From positions 96,415,067 to 96,479,066 of the forward strand of contig NC_092879.1 of the NCBI RefSeq assembly GCF_028372415.1: 64,000 nt of DNA. Reading direction: 5' to 3'. The DNA comes from Notamacropus eugenii. Lineage: Eukaryota > Chordata > Mammalia > Diprotodontia > Macropodidae. The notes under the pieces are model-generated. The model was not told the DNA's origin. It did no database searches and saw only the letters and a program-made list of their open reading frames with translations. The first letter of the stretch is position 1. Each line of letters opens with the position of its first letter. This document shows positions 43,381 through 56,297 of the stretch, in pieces. The translations under genes and the position numbers were made by a program.

Positions 43381-45599
43381 CCCCAAATGACACTGACCCT
43401 CTTTAGCCTTCCCTAAGTACATCAGTGACAGTTTAGTCAATATTTTACTGACAAAATGAAGAGGAGGGAATTATGTATGTATAACATTAGGTAAAGCTAA
43501 GAGCAACTGTTTTTTCTCTTGGGAGAATTTTTGAGGGCTTGGTAAGAGCGATACATCTGTGCATGGGAACTCTTTACTCTGATGAGAAAGAAAGGCTCCT
43601 TCAGCAGCCCTCAATTGCACTAAGTTTTCAGAGCAGAGCTTGATTTTGCTGGCAAACAAAACTCAAGGGTTTTGTTTTTGACTCCCAGGTGCTGTCATTT
43701 TCTACTGGCCCAGTTGTTACCAGAAGTGTTGGCCTCCTTTGGAATGTCATGATCACTTAGAGGGATTTCATTTACGAAGGACAGCTGCTGTCAGCCACTC
43801 TCCCCACTGGGGAATCCAGCACATTGCCAAGATGGGAGGCAAAGGTGGAACTTTGCTAGGTAAAGGTTTGAGATTCCCCTGGAGAGTGACCTACTTCAGA
43901 AGACCTAGTGTTAGAAGGCAAGTCTGTTGTAAAGAGCCGAGCCTTTCATGAGTCTGCAATTGGAAAGGACCTTCAGCAGAACAGCACAATTCTCCACCAG
44001 GTCTTAGGACTGCAGCAACTCCATCCTGGGGACCTGGCTCGAGGCAAACACTTGAATAAACATGTCTCCTGTTTCTCTGGACAGGAAAGAAATGGTCCTC
44101 GGGGTTAGGGCAAGGGGAAGATCAGCACCCAAAATGCAATAACTATTGGTCTAAGAGAACCTTGCTTCCCTCCTGCCTATCTCTAGTCAATGTTTGGGAT
44201 TATTGTACAATCTGCAATCGGGGCTGACATTCCCAAATGGCAAAGAGAAGCTTCAAAAGAAGCATTGGCTTCATTTAAATGACTGATGTTGGATCTAAGG
44301 GTCTCCAAGCACCAACAAAGCCTTCCTTGCTAGTGAGTCTAAACCCTTAAAACGAAGGTCAACCTTCTAGGCTCTTTCTTTTCTTCTGCCCCCTTGTCCC
44401 AGTAGCCAATGAGCAAATGCCATTTGGTCAGAGTTGATTGTATCCCCAAGCTCTTTTGACGAGCAGGAGGAATGGTAAGGTCCTTCCTGGTTGGGCCCTG
44501 CCATGGAAGGGGGCACCCTGCCCCTCAGTACAATGAAGCCACCAGCTTCTACAGCTCTTCTTGGGAGCAGTCTAGGAAATTGTACAAAAGTGACTAGGCT
44601 AATTCTTTCTATTCTCACTGTCCCTTGGATATGCCAGACTGGCTTCTATTTCCTTATATTGGCTGATGATTCCAGTCCCTACTCCAGTTGAGCACAGCAC
44701 AGAGGAGGAAGCATTACCTATCTTAGGTCCAGCTCAGCATTTCTTCCTCCAGAAAGGCCACTCACACCAATGGAGACCACATCCACCTCTCCCTTCTCTC
44801 ACCTCCTACAGTACTCATTGCCTCCCAATGATCCAATACTTGCTTCTAGCCCCTGTCAAAAGGTCTTATTATTCTGTGAGAGGAAGGGTCATATCAGATT
44901 CAGAATCAGTACGAAAAACCAAAGCTTTGTCCCAAGGGGCAGCCACATTGGAGGGAGCAGCTTCACTTCCTTTCCAGAACAGTAAACTCACCACGTTGCC
45001 CCTCACAGTCCTATACTAGCCCATGCCCACCATTGGTATGATGGTCCTCAGAATACCACCTCTCTTCTCTCAATGGTACCCCTCTCCCAGGACCCACCTT
45101 TTCCCAACTGCCCAAAATGTGGAGCACCCCTGATCCCTGACCAACTACAGACATGGTAGGTAGCATGGCTTCCATATCCCTCAACTCCTAACTGAATTTG
45201 TAAGGTTTCCATGTTCTGGTTTGGGGCCATCTCTTATCTCTTTAAAATCCCCTCTGGAGTATCTAGCTCACTTTTCCTGATTGACTGAAAATCAGGAGTA
45301 CAGTGTTGAGATGCTGTCCCCACTTTTACTTAAGGTGATGTGCTGAGTGTGCTTATGTAATAAACATGTTCACAACTGCCAGGGCACACTTAAAAACTAG
45401 ACTTTCCTCTGCAAGGTTCAGTAGGTGGCTTGTCTCCATAATGCCCCATGATGACCAACACAAACTGCTAACTATCTAGTGAGATACCACAGAATGGAGA
45501 GGGAAAAAGGGAGGGGGGAGAGGAGGAAGTGAAGGAGAGGGAAAAGGAGAGATTGGAGGAGGCCCAAAAGAAATGATCTATCATAAAGCATGGGAGTTC
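43381..45599. other. Unassigned, low-repeat intergenic sequence
   Basis: No repeat family recognised for about 2 kb. Purine-rich at 45488-45560. Frames up to 117 codons lack domains. Confidence 0.4.
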
Positions 45600-45740
45600 C
45601 TGGGGCTGGGGACTCTGGTGACCTCAGACAATCCACTTAACACTTAACACATGTTCGGCCTTAACATCTTCATCTTGAAAATGAAGGGGCTGAACTATAC
45701 GATCTCTTTGCTCTCCTCCAGCACAGAATCTATGCTCTAA
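45600..45740 (+). mobile_element. MIR-type SINE
   Basis: TGGTGACCTCAGACAATCC, CTTCATCTTGAAAATGAAGG, GGCTGAACTATACGATCTC. Confidence 0.6.
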
Positions 45741-46989
45741 TGAAAATAGGACCTCTAAGCAGATTTTTTAAAAAATAAATAACGTGCAATACATTTTATC
45801 TTTAAATGTAATCTTTAGATTATATTTCCTATACACAAGAGCCTTCCTTTGTAACAAAAAAAAAAATCAGCAAACAGCATATACTGTTGTATTCAATAAT
45901 CTGTGCCCATAGCCCTTCCTGTCTGGACAATTTCCTTGGGCCTTCTCGAGGGCCCAGATTCACTTTCTTAGTCCCTAAGGGTCCGCTTTGCTTTGGTCTT
46001 CTTTTCCCTTCCATTCTTGCTTCTACTGATGTCCTTCTGTAATGGTCCAGACAACACTTTCCATGTTCCTCTGAACTCCTCAGATTCATAATTTCTCAAG
46101 GTACAATAATGTTGAAGTGCATCGCATTCATGTACCACAATTTGTTCAGTCGTTCCACTCAGAGCATTTTTAATTATCAAATCTTGTTCTAAAAGTGACT
46201 TCCCTGATGTCTCTGTGACTTTTAAAAGGGTCTTTGAGAATCAAGTTTTGAAAGAATAAAAAGGTTCAGTTCCATGTAGGATGAATATATATTCTTTAAT
46301 TCCTTCTTAGTGAAAGATAGAGCCATCTAGAAGAGAAATTCTTGCCCCAGGAGTCATGCAACGAGTCACAAGTGAGGAAGAGAAAGGGGAGCTGCATTTC
46401 ACATGACAGGCGCATTTGGAAGCTGAGCATATGCCACTTACACAGAGTTTATTATATTCTGTGTGGGTCTCACTGCCTTGCTATTAAAGTGTAGATCTGG
46501 ACTGGTGGGTAGGATCAGGATCACACCATGATCACCAGGAGATGAGTAGCCCAGATAACTTGCCTGGACTCCCTATGAGCATGGCCACCTCTGGTGTGGA
46601 GAGATGGAATGGGTCTGCACACCAGGCTGGCCCTGAACCAAAGTCACTGCCTAGCACCATGAGGCCCTGGGCAGGAGTGACACCAAGCAGGCTGTTCCCC
46701 CTTTTCCAGCTCTCTTCTTTCACTCTCAAACTAACAGAAAATAAGCTGTCTGCAACCACTGCCCTTCCACCCACTCTTTTCTCAACAACTTGTGATTTAG
46801 CCCCTGATCCCATCGCTCTGCTGAAACTTCGCCGTCTAAAGTTGCCCAGAGTCTCTTAACTGCTAAATTTAAAAGCTTTTTCTGAGTCTGTGTCCTCCTT
46901 GATTTCTCTGCAGCTGTTGAAAATGTTAACCATTTCCTCTTCCTGCAGTCTCTCTCTCACCTTAGCTTCCACTCTGTTGCTCTCTTGCG

Positions 46990-47304
46990 GACAGCTAGGT
47001 GGTGCAGTGGATAGAGCACCAGTGCAGGAGTCAGGAGGATCTGAGTTCAAATCTCATCTCAGACACTTGACACTCACTAGCTGTGTGACTTTGGGCAAGT
47101 CACTTAACCCCAATTGCCTCATCCTGGGTCATCTCCAGTCATCCTGATGAATATCTGGTCACTGGATTCAGATGGCTCTGGAGGAGAAGTGAGGCTGGTG
47201 ACCTGTACAGCCCTCCCTCACTCAAAGTCAAGTGCAAGTCATGTCATTATTTCTCTGTTGGGCAACAAAGGACAAATGTGGACAAACATACACACACACA
47301 CACA
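46990..47304 (+). mobile_element. Full-length tRNA-derived SINE with 14-bp duplication
   Basis: The tRNA-like head GCAGTGGATAGAGCACC with the B-box GAGTTCAAATC, then TGTGTGACTTTGGGCAAGTC, a GGTCATCTCCAGTCATCCTG body and an RTE-like tail, ending in a CA-rich stretch. Flanks GTTGCTCTCTTGCG (46976-46989) and GTTGCTCTCTTGTG (47305-47318) match at 13 of 14. It is the youngest-looking SINE here. Confidence 0.9.
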
Positions 47305-47849
47305 GTTGCTCTCTTGTGTTTCCCCTCCCACATGGATGTCCATCCCTCTTTCCTCTCTTACACCTTCACCAGGGCTATCTTCCAGGGCTCTGCCTTGGTG
47401 ACCACATCTGCTCCCATGAGGCAGAGATTCATCCTGATGACTGTCTCCTGAGTTAACATATCAAGTCCTCAGCTCTCTTCTACACTGCAATGCCACATTT
47501 CCAGCTCTGTCCTGGCCATTCCCCACCCCCTCCTCTACCCTCAGATTTGACATGAGCACCTCCAACTGGATCCTCTTCCCCTTTCCCCAGATTTGTGCTC
47601 TTACAGGAGTCATCTCCCATGACATGCAGAGGATCTCACCCTCTCAGAGCCCATTTCTTCATAGGCTGTCATGCCTTTTGTGAAGCCTCCATATTTTCCT
47701 TCAAATGACCTCACATTTCACATGTTTGGGCACTTGTATTCTTCCAAGAGAATGTGAGTCCCTTGATGGCAGTGGTTATTTCACAGCTTTTGTTGCATCT
47801 GTAGGGCCTTGACTATGTAATAGGGGCTTTGTAAACGTTTTCTGGTTTG

Positions 47850-48000
47850 AATTGTGGCACAGTGAAAGGGAGAGTCAAGTCTCAGCAATGGCAAAGTCAA
47901 TGTGGAACATTGGGCAAATCACTTCATTTTCCCAGGCCTCATTTTCCCCTGTTAAGAGGGGGTTGGTTGCACAGGCTGGCCTCATGCCTGGGATGGACAC
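47850..48000 (+). mobile_element. MIR-type SINE within L2 remnant
   Basis: AACATTGGGCAAATCACTTC, CCCAGGCCTCATTTTCCCC and GGTTGCACAGGCTGGCCTC. Confidence 0.55.
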
Positions 48001-48747
48001 CCTCCTCTCTCCTTCTTCTTAAACTCCCTAATTTCTTTTACCCCATGTACCACTTAGTAGCTGAAGCTTTCTTGAGTCTCTGCACTATCAGCGCTCTCTC
48101 CTGGCAAGTCTACAGTGCTTCCCTCTCCCCTACCCATAAGCAGTCACCAAGTTTTACGTATTCAACCTCCACAGTATCTTAATCCCTTGTCCTTCCGGTC
48201 ACACAGGACCAGATGGATTTGTGTTCAGACCCTCAGCATCTCTTGCCGAGCCCATTGTGCCAGTCCCCTAACTGCACCATGGTCTCTTTCTGATCTATCC
48301 TCCACCCAACTGCCAGATTCCTATTCCAAAGTGCAGGGCTCATTAGGCCACACCCAGGCTCAAGAACCTTCTACAACAAAACACTAACACATCTGTTGGA
48401 TATTCAAAATCCTCTCTTCTTTGTAAGGTGATAACACAGTACAGCCCTTTCACACCCTCCATTCCAATCAAACTGTCTCCCCTTCCTCACCCCTGCCTCT
48501 TGGAAGTCCAAGTTCACTTCAAAGCTCAATTTAAGAGCCAGCTCCTAGAGAAAGGTTTTCCTGATTCCCCCAGTTGTTTGCCCCCCCACCATCATTACTC
48601 CATGGGTTTTTTGGTGCATAATTTATATTTGCTCCTCTAGGAAATGCTATTTCTCCCAGTAGAGCATAAGCTTCTTGAAGGTAGGGAGTGTTCTGTTTTT
48701 ATCTTTGTATCTCTAGCACCCAGTAGAGTGCCAGTGCTTAGAAAGCC

Positions 48748-48815
48748 CTTGCTAAGTAAATGCTGACAGGTATGAACCAACTTGCTAACTAAATGCTGAC
48801 AGATATGAACCAACC
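48748..48815 (+). repeat. Two-copy tandem duplication (~33 bp) at an L2 tail
   Basis: AAATGCTGACAG followed by TATGAACCAAC occurs twice in tandem with few differences, at the 3' end of the L2 copy. Confidence 0.8.
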
Positions 48816-49164
48816 ATAGTAGAATATAATCACCTGCAGGGCAGGGATTGGGTATTCAGAGAGCAGCACTCAATGTAGCCTCTTCTGAAATGACATCATC
48901 TTTATAGTATGCCAGAGGGTTGTTTTTTTTTTTTTATTTCACAAATAATTGTTTGATTTCCCCAAACTTTCTGTCACCTTGGAACCCAATGCTTCGTTTA
49001 GAGGGGTGGTGACCCTGACTCTTCCAAGGCTCTTCCACTAGAGGGTGAAATCTGGCAGGTGAAGCCAAGCTAGAAGGGCAGGGACCTGGCAGAGACCCTA
49101 TCACACTTGCCGTTTGAGGACCAGTCCAGCTAGATATTCCCATACCCCAAGCTACTAACAGGCT

Positions 49165-49870
49165 TGGGAAAGAATGTTTCAAATCACCACTAGTAAGAGA
49201 AATGTAATGTCAAACATCTCTGCAATTCAACCTCTCACCCTTCAGATTGGCAACTCTGACCAAAGAGGGAAATGGCCAGTACTACAGGGACATAGTAAGA
49301 TAAGCATATTAGCATGTTATTGGTGGACATGTGAATTGGTACAATCCTTCTGGAAAACAATTTGGAATTACCCTAAAAAAGTGACTAAACTATTCACCCT
49401 CTGACCAGCCATACCACTCCTGGGCATATACCTCAGAGACGTTGACGACATGGGAAAAAATTCCATACGTGACAAAATATTCGTAGCAGTGATAGCAAAG
49501 GCCTGGAAGCAACGTGAGTGCCCATGTATCCAGTAATGATGGAACAGACTGGGGTATGTGAAGATGATGCACTGCTATTCTAGGAGAAGTAGCATATAGG
49601 ACAAGTTTAGAGAAATTTGTGGACTGATTCAGAGCAAAGTGAGCAGAGCCAAAACCAATGCTATTATGGCCACCATAACGTAAAGGAAATCGATGCTGGA
49701 AGACTTCGAAACCCTGATGGTACACGACCTCAGAAGAATCATGGCAGAGAGGTGGTAGACCAGAGGCACAGAGTGAGATACACATTGTCAGACGTGGCCA
49801 TTGGTTTTATTTGTTTAGCTGAATTTACTTCGTTGTTACACAAGGGGGGTTGTCATTAAGAAGCGACAGA
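49165..49870 (+). mobile_element. L1 3' end (ORF2 C terminus and start of 3' UTR)
   Basis: The + strand codes for CWWTCELVQSFWKTIWN (~49315-49365) and PAIPLLGIYLRD, the conserved L1 ORF2 C-terminal region. It then shows decayed tail sequence with GAGCAAAGTGAGCAGAGCC. 5' truncated at about 49165. Confidence 0.8.
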
Positions 49871-50034
49871 CTTTTCAAAATAAGCATCAACATGGCTCTT
49901 GTTCTTATATACGTGTCAATTCTCTTTATAGCTTAGATATCGATCTTCTATCAGAAATATTTGAGCAGGTAGGTCCTTGATAAAAGTTATCAGGGATAGA
50001 AATAAATCAGAAAATCATGGATTCTTTTATTTCT

Positions 50035-50690
50035 AGTTTTAAAAATATTTTTATTTATTTCATTAAATATTTCCCAGTTACATTTAAAATTTTTTAACAT
50101 TTATTTCTGAACACTTTTATTTCTAAATTTTCTCCCTCCTTCCTGCCCATCTCCCACCTCTTGAGAAGACAAACATCATATTAATTACATATGTGAAGTC
50201 ATACAAAATATATTTCCATATTAGTCATGTTGCAAAAGAAAACACACACACAAGAAAAATAAAGAATTCAAGGAAAGTATGCTTCAGTTTGCACTCAGGC
50301 TTCATCATTTCTCTTTCTGGTGGTAAATATCATTTTTTATCATGGGTCTTTTGGAATAGCCTTGGATCACTGTCTCAATCAGACTACCTAAGTATTTCAC
50401 AGTTGATCATCCTCACAATATTGCCATTACTTTCTACAATGTTCTCCTGGTTCTGCTCACTTTACTTTGCATCAGTTCATATAACTCTTTCCAGGTTTTA
50501 TTCTGAAACCATCCTGCTGATATTTCTTATAGCACAATAGTATTCTATCACAACCAAATACTACAACTTGTTCAGCCATCCCCAAATGATGGGCATCTCC
50601 TCAATTCTGAATTCTTTGCCAAGAGCTGCTATAAATATTTTTTGTACAAATAGGTCATTCTCCCTTTTCTTTGAAGGCCATGGTTTTTTT
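50035..50690 (-). mobile_element. L1 3' end, minus strand, tail-to-tail with the preceding one
   Basis: The reverse complement reads GGGGATGGCTGAACAAGTTG, TACTATTGTGCTATAAGAAA and GAGTTATATGAACTGATGCA, the same order as 39898-40010 of the large L1. The 3' UTR faces 50035. Confidence 0.8.
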
Positions 50691-50704
50691 ATTTATTTAG
50701 AATA

Positions 50705-50890
50705 GGAACTCCCTCCACCAACTCAGATTATAATTTGTTTATAATCGAGTAGACATGTCTTAGAGAGGGTCCAGAGGTCAGAGTAGCTTGCCCATGGTTA
50801 CATAGCTAGTAAGTATTGAAGGTGGGATCTGAATCCAAGTCTCCCTGAGTCTAATCTTTGCTCTCTTGCCACCCTAGCATACTGCTTCTT
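50705..50890 (-). mobile_element. MIR remnant
   Basis: GTCCAGAGGTCAGAGTAGC, GGTTACATAGCTAGTAAG and GATCTGAATCCAAGTCTCCC in reverse MIR order. Confidence 0.65.
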
Positions 50891-53398
50891 CCGAGAATAG
50901 GAATGACAGACAATAACTACATTTCTGACCTTTCTCATCCCTCCTTGATATCCTCATGACCCTTTTACATGCTAAGGAGATTGCTGTCCTTCTGGGTAAG
51001 CCAATGAGGACAGTTACTATTGACTTTGATTGCTGTCTAAGAGGACTTTACCTAATGTTATAACAGGCATGTGTGGTGGCACCCCCACCAGCACCTATCT
51101 TTAAATGGCCAGAATACTTGAATGACAGAGTCCAAGAATACAGTAGGAAACAAGGGGCCAGTAAAAGGGAACTGTCAAGTATGCTACCATTTCTACCATC
51201 TGCCAAATGTGGCACTGAGGACCAGACAAGTGCCCTGAGGAATAGTGCCAGGGATGAAGCGATTCATCTCTTCCCTTTCTCCAAGAAAGGGAGGGAACTG
51301 TCAGCTCTCTCAAAGTCTCAGGACTCACTAGTGAGAAAGAAAACATGGTTGTTGGAATGGACTGAGTGCTGGAGAATCCAGGAGACAAAATGGCAAAGTG
51401 CTTGTTTGTTTGTTGACCTTTGTCAAGAATCAAAGTTGGTTCTAATAGATTAAAAAAAAAACAGCATCTATCTAGATATTTGAAATGCTTCCAGCTACCT
51501 GTCATCCAAGGTAGATGTGAGGTCAAAATATGGCTGCTGACTCCTGGATATTGATGGCCTATTGCTAATTAATATTGAATCCTTTCCTCCCTAGCTCGCA
51601 CATATTTGTTTATTTCTCTCCCTCTGGGATGATTTGCATTCTGCTGCAAAGTCTGGAATGCCAACGTCTTATCTGAAACCAAGCAGACCTCAAGTGCCTA
51701 CAGATGAGGACGAAGCCTCTGCTCCTCACTGTATTTAACTTCGATCCACAGCTATACAAAATGCTGCCCCCCTCAGCCCTGGAAGCTCCTGAAGGGGATG
51801 GACTCTAGCTCCCATGGCTAGGACCATTTCACTGAGAGACTGCATCTTTCCCTTCCTCCCCCCTCCCCTTCCCTCAACACATGCTCCATTCTCTTCCAGC
51901 TGGAAAATTCTGTAAGGACCTTTCTGACACATATGTGTATCTACCCTTCATTCTCATGATGTGTTTAGCAACTGGGTTTATCATCACCAGAGATAAGTCA
52001 GAAATCAGTCAACCAGTTAGTCCTCAGCTTTTACTATACACTGCCTGAGGCCCTGGAGGGGTGGGGGTGGGGGTGAGAAGTGACGAGAAGGCAAGCCCTC
52101 TGGCTTCTACAAACCTCAGGACAAAATACTGAAGAATTTTGCAGGCCTCTAGGAGGGCCTGTCAGAAGGCCTGAAACATACTCTTTCTGGTTAAGTGGGT
52201 TAACCTCATTAAAATGCACCAATTGTAAGGAGGAGCAACAGTGTTATGAGTCATTTGTACCTTAGTGTGAATTAGATTATTACTGCCTTTCCATTTGGCA
52301 GATGAGGAGCCTTTGATAGAAGGAAGGGTAGGAGAATGAGGACACAAAGGGGGCACCCCAGAGGGAGAGGAGAGGGCAGAGAAGGCAAACATTATCCACT
52401 TCACAATATTGTCCAAAGGGCAGCCTTGCTTTCTGGAATGGAATAACAAGTTTGGATTAGTCTGGTAGTCAACATACCCAGGCTCCTAAGGAGTCACAGA
52501 CAGGGATTGATGGGTTTTGTCTGAGGAAGGACATAGGTAATGGGAGGTGCCAATGGCTTTTTACATTTGGACCATAGTAATCAAGGCTGATGAATGACCA
52601 TCTCACTGTGGAGAATACAGTGGAGGATTCTGTAATGAGCAAAAGCAGACATTGAAGACCATTCCCACTGAGTAGGACAGGCCTGTCAAGCACGAATACC
52701 GATATGTGGACTATAAAAAGCCGCCCCTAATATTGGAACATCCACCTCACCTCAGGGGGCCAACAAATACTGAACTAAGTATTTCTTTCCTTGTTGGAAA
52801 ATGAATGTCTTTGCAAAACTTCAGTTTTCTGCCCACAAGGTACAGTTCTCCAAGGAGGAGAAGGCCCAGTAGTTATTTGATGAGCCCACATCTAGCTCTT
52901 CTATCTCAGAAAAGCAAATTAGCACCATGGCTTGAGCTTTTGCTTTAAAATCCAGAAGACAAGCTTGGAACAACCTTGCAAGCAGCATGATGAGAAATGA
53001 TCTCTGCAATCCGGAGGCAAAACCTGGGCCCTGCTGCTGAGGAAGACAAAGACTCATAGATTTAGTCGCCTCGAGAAGCTGCTTTGCTTCAGCTGCTCAG
53101 ACCAATGTGCCTAATCGTACATTGATCAAAACTGAGCATGACCTGACCTTCGGTATTCCAAGTAAGCATAAATCCTGCCAAACCAATGGACCACAAATTA
53201 TTAGAGATTGGGGAAATGTCTGATGCCAAAACATCTATTTAAATTTTAGCTAGAAAAACATATTTAATTAAAATGTGTGACAGGCTATAAATAGGTTCCG
53301 GTTTTTCAGGGAGAAGAGGGGTTCATTCTACACCACTTGTTGTGGTTGGCAATGGTTCCTCTTGGTAAATGAACCAAAAGGGGAAAAAAGGATTGATT

Positions 53399-53403
<5 letters not shown>
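50891..53403. other. Unassigned, low-repeat intergenic sequence
   Basis: A 126-codon frame at 51073-51453 has no domain. An ATTTGCAT octamer lies near 51637. The AT-rich 53160-53300 stretch is described among the findings. Confidence 0.4.
53060..53300. promoter_or_regulatory. Speculative enhancer-like cluster (E-box, homeobox, MEF2-type words)
   Basis: Within 240 bp: CAGCTG at 53090-53095, TATTTAATTAAAA near 53258-53272, CTATTTAAATTTTAG near 53236, and CTATAAATAG at 53285-53294, an exact match to the MEF2 consensus. No repeat family covers it. Motif matches alone are weak evidence. Confidence 0.2.

Positions 53404-53455
<52 letters not shown>
53404..53455 (+). repeat. (TC)n microsatellite, 52 bp
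   Basis: Perfect TC run; the minus strand reads as alternating Arg/Glu codons by chance. Confidence 0.99.
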
Positions 53456-53458
<3 letters not shown>

Positions 53459-53769
53459 CTTGGTCTGTCATTGAGAAAGGAAGAGAGAAAGACTTCTAAA
53501 AGGGAATAAGGTTTAAGGAGAAGTTTCAGTGCGTTTCTATGGTAATCAGGGGCAGCATGTTCCAATCCTAATTACACATTCCAAAGCTACAATAAAGGTA
53601 TACCTCCCACTGAAATGTTATAGCTGCTAAATAGACAGGATTATGAGGATTGTTACCCAAGTCCCATGAAGCAGTTTTGCAAGCAAACACATTCTGGCTT
53701 GAAAAGGGGAGGGGAAGCCCAACTAATTTTTCAACTAATTCCTTGCTGTAATATTTCAGAAACATAAAA

Positions 53770-53895
53770 TTAAGAAGGCCCTTTGAGATGATTAAGTTTA
53801 ATATCATATGATGGATGGGGGCAACTGGGGCTGAGAGAATGGAAACAAGACATCCAAAGTCACATAGTGAGTCAGGGCCAAAAGGAAAGGAAAAG
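53770..53895 (-). mobile_element. MIR remnant
   Basis: GATGGGGGCAACTGGGGCTG, CATCCAAAGTCACATAGTGA and GTCAGGGCCAAAAGG. Confidence 0.6.
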
Positions 53896-54489
53896 CTGTG
53901 CTTTCTGCCCCCTAGTTCCAAACTCCCAGGGCTTCAGCTACATAAGCTACAGGATTCCCAAAGGGATTCAAATTTGAGAAGTGAGCCCTGTGAGGCCAGG
54001 GACAGCTCACCCAGTGAGACTGGGGAGCTGAGAATCTCTGGGCAGTCAGAGGCATCTTCCACTTGAGCACCTCAGTAGCACCACAGAGTTGTCCACGTGG
54101 GCATGCCTTCCAACCCTGCATATATCCCATTTTCTCAGACTGGGGAGAGGGTATCCTCCTGGGAATTCTCTACCACTTGTCCCTGTAATGTGCTGGAGGC
54201 ATCCTGCTTGGTCTTGGTAGTTTGTTGGATTCTCCTGGGGCTCTCTCCAGCTATACCAGCCCAAACTGCCTTTTCTTCTAAGCATATATCCCCTCAAAGG
54301 AGACACACAGCTTAGTGTTGTACGTCCTTAGTAATACTGCATGTTGCAGCCAGAGTGGGAGTCTGTCTGTCACTGGTGCCCTCCCTCCTCTCTTTCTTAT
54401 TCATAAAGAGATATACATGAGTGCAGTAACTCAGTGGATTCTAGCAGAATCTCATCTAATAGGAGGAGAAAATAAATAGAGAATTTGTA

Positions 54490-54610
54490 CTGACTCATCC
54501 AAGTTTAATGTCATTTTATGGATAGGGTCACCTGAGGTCCAGAGAAAGGAGATGCTATACATAAGGTCACATAATAAGCCAGTGGCTAAATGGAAAGCAG
54601 AAGTCAAGTT
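54490..54610 (-). mobile_element. MIR remnant
   Basis: GTCATTTTATGGATAGGGTC, CTGAGGTCCAGAGAAAGG and GGTCACATAATAAGCCAGTG. Confidence 0.6.
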
Positions 54611-56297
54611 TTTTTAGGAATATGCAGACCCAAGGTAAACATAGGTACATAAAGCAGAAAGCCATAACTCCCCTGTAGAGAGACCTGGAAATGAAGTTAA
54701 CACATGAAACATTTTTCCAAAATAAATATCAGCAAGAACATTTCATGAAGATCTCATCAAATGTCTGGCCCATCAATACTGGCTACCAAGGTATTTCCTC
54801 TTCCCTGCTGAGTTAATGAAGAAGCAGTGTGGAATGGTTCAAAGAGCATGGGATCTTGTATTAGGAAGATAAAAATGAAGAATATACAGCAAGAAACTTG
54901 GAGACAGCCTCTCATTGGAGTGATGAAAATGCTAGCCTTCCAGAGAGGACAGACCAAGGGAGCAAGGAATGACTGGGCAAATGGAGGCAGTGGTAGAATA
55001 TGTTCCACTTGAGAGACCTACAGTCATCGTATTGAAAGTGCATGCTTCCAGCCTTCCCCCATCTATCTTCAGCTTGAGAACTTGAGAACACTTCCAAAAC
55101 TGGAAGTTCATTACTGGGCGGGGAGAATTGGCTCACACTGAAAATGCTAAGTCCTTTGCAGCTAATCATTGGATTTGAAGCTTTTGTTTTCAGATGTTTT
55201 AACAAAATTATCTAAAAGGACTAAAATGAAAAACATTAGGAATAGTAGAAGAGCCTAGTGAGCCATTTCCAAAGGTTTCCTCTGTCCTTTCCATTCACAG
55301 GTGGAACTACATACCACAGCAGACCAGTATAGCACATTTGGCCCTTCATGTGGGCTAAAGTCATGTCTGGAATCAAGGAGTGAAGGGACATGATTAGTTA
55401 GATTGAGGGAACCCATGGAATCCAGAAATGTTGGTAGGGAAGCATGTCAAGTCAGACCAGTAATCAGAAGACCGGAATCAGGCAGAAGCCAGAAGTTCAG
55501 CTGGAGGAGTGGGTCAAAGCCAGGCAGGCAATCAGAGGAGCAAATGTCATAAAGGTGCAGAGACAAGAGTACCTTGAAAATGAGGCAAACATAGAAGCTA
55601 GCCAAGATGGCAGATTAGAAGCAGCCATATAGTTGAACTGCACTAACATTCTCCTACAAACAATTTACAAATAACACCTCAAATCCAATTCTAAAGCAGC
55701 ACAGCCAACAAAAGAGCAGAGTGAGACATTTTTCCAACCTAAGACAATTTAGGAGGTTGACAGGAGAGCTTTGTAACTCTGGGGTTTCAAAGCTGCAGCA
55801 CCAGCCTAGAGCATGGCAGTGGCACCAGTGGTGGGCCTTGGAAGGCAGCTGAAGCAGTGCCAGCAGCAGCTTCAGGAAATGGTAAGGGCTTCAAAGGACT
55901 AGTCAGAAACAGATTATATGGAACTCTTTGCTGGCACTGATTGGCAACTCTATTACCCATACATATACAGTTCCCAGGCAGAGAGGAGTGCTTGTGGCTG
56001 GTCACAAAGGGGATATGGGTCCTGGGCACAGTTCCAGGACTCAGAGGAGCACAAACACTTGCAGCTGAAGAGTAGCAGGGTGACTATCAGAGCACAGACT
56101 AGGAGAGCAGTAACCACACCTCTCCCCAAATCATACCACCTTCGAAGCACTGAAAACTTGCTGGGAAAACAAGAGCATAAAAAAGTCTGAAGCTTGGGAC
56201 AGTGACCTTCTACCCCCAGATAAGCAGAGTCCAACTTCAACATAAAATTCAAAGTCAGGAAATAGGTGGAAATGTAAGCAAATAACAAAAAGAGAAC

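Larger units (their letters stand above)
46690..48785 (+). mobile_element. Long LINE/L2 remnant, interrupted
   Basis: Contains the L2 ORF2 words GTCCTCCTTGATTTCTCTGC AGCTGTTGA (~46890) and, further on, the characteristic L2 3' end (48430-48780: GGAAGTCCAAGTTCACTTCA, TTCTTGAAGGTAGGGAGTG, ATCTCTAGCACCCAGTAGAG). A SINE interrupts it at 46990-47304. An additional L2-like tail at ~47640-47840 suggests more than one L2 copy. Confidence 0.7.

Noticed and set aside
46990-47060. tRNA-like sequence with A- and B-box words
   Set aside because: It is the head of a SINE (body, tail and target-site duplication are present), not a tRNA gene.
51073-51453. 126-codon plus-strand frame
   Set aside because: No domain recognised and a 141-codon antisense frame covers the same DNA.
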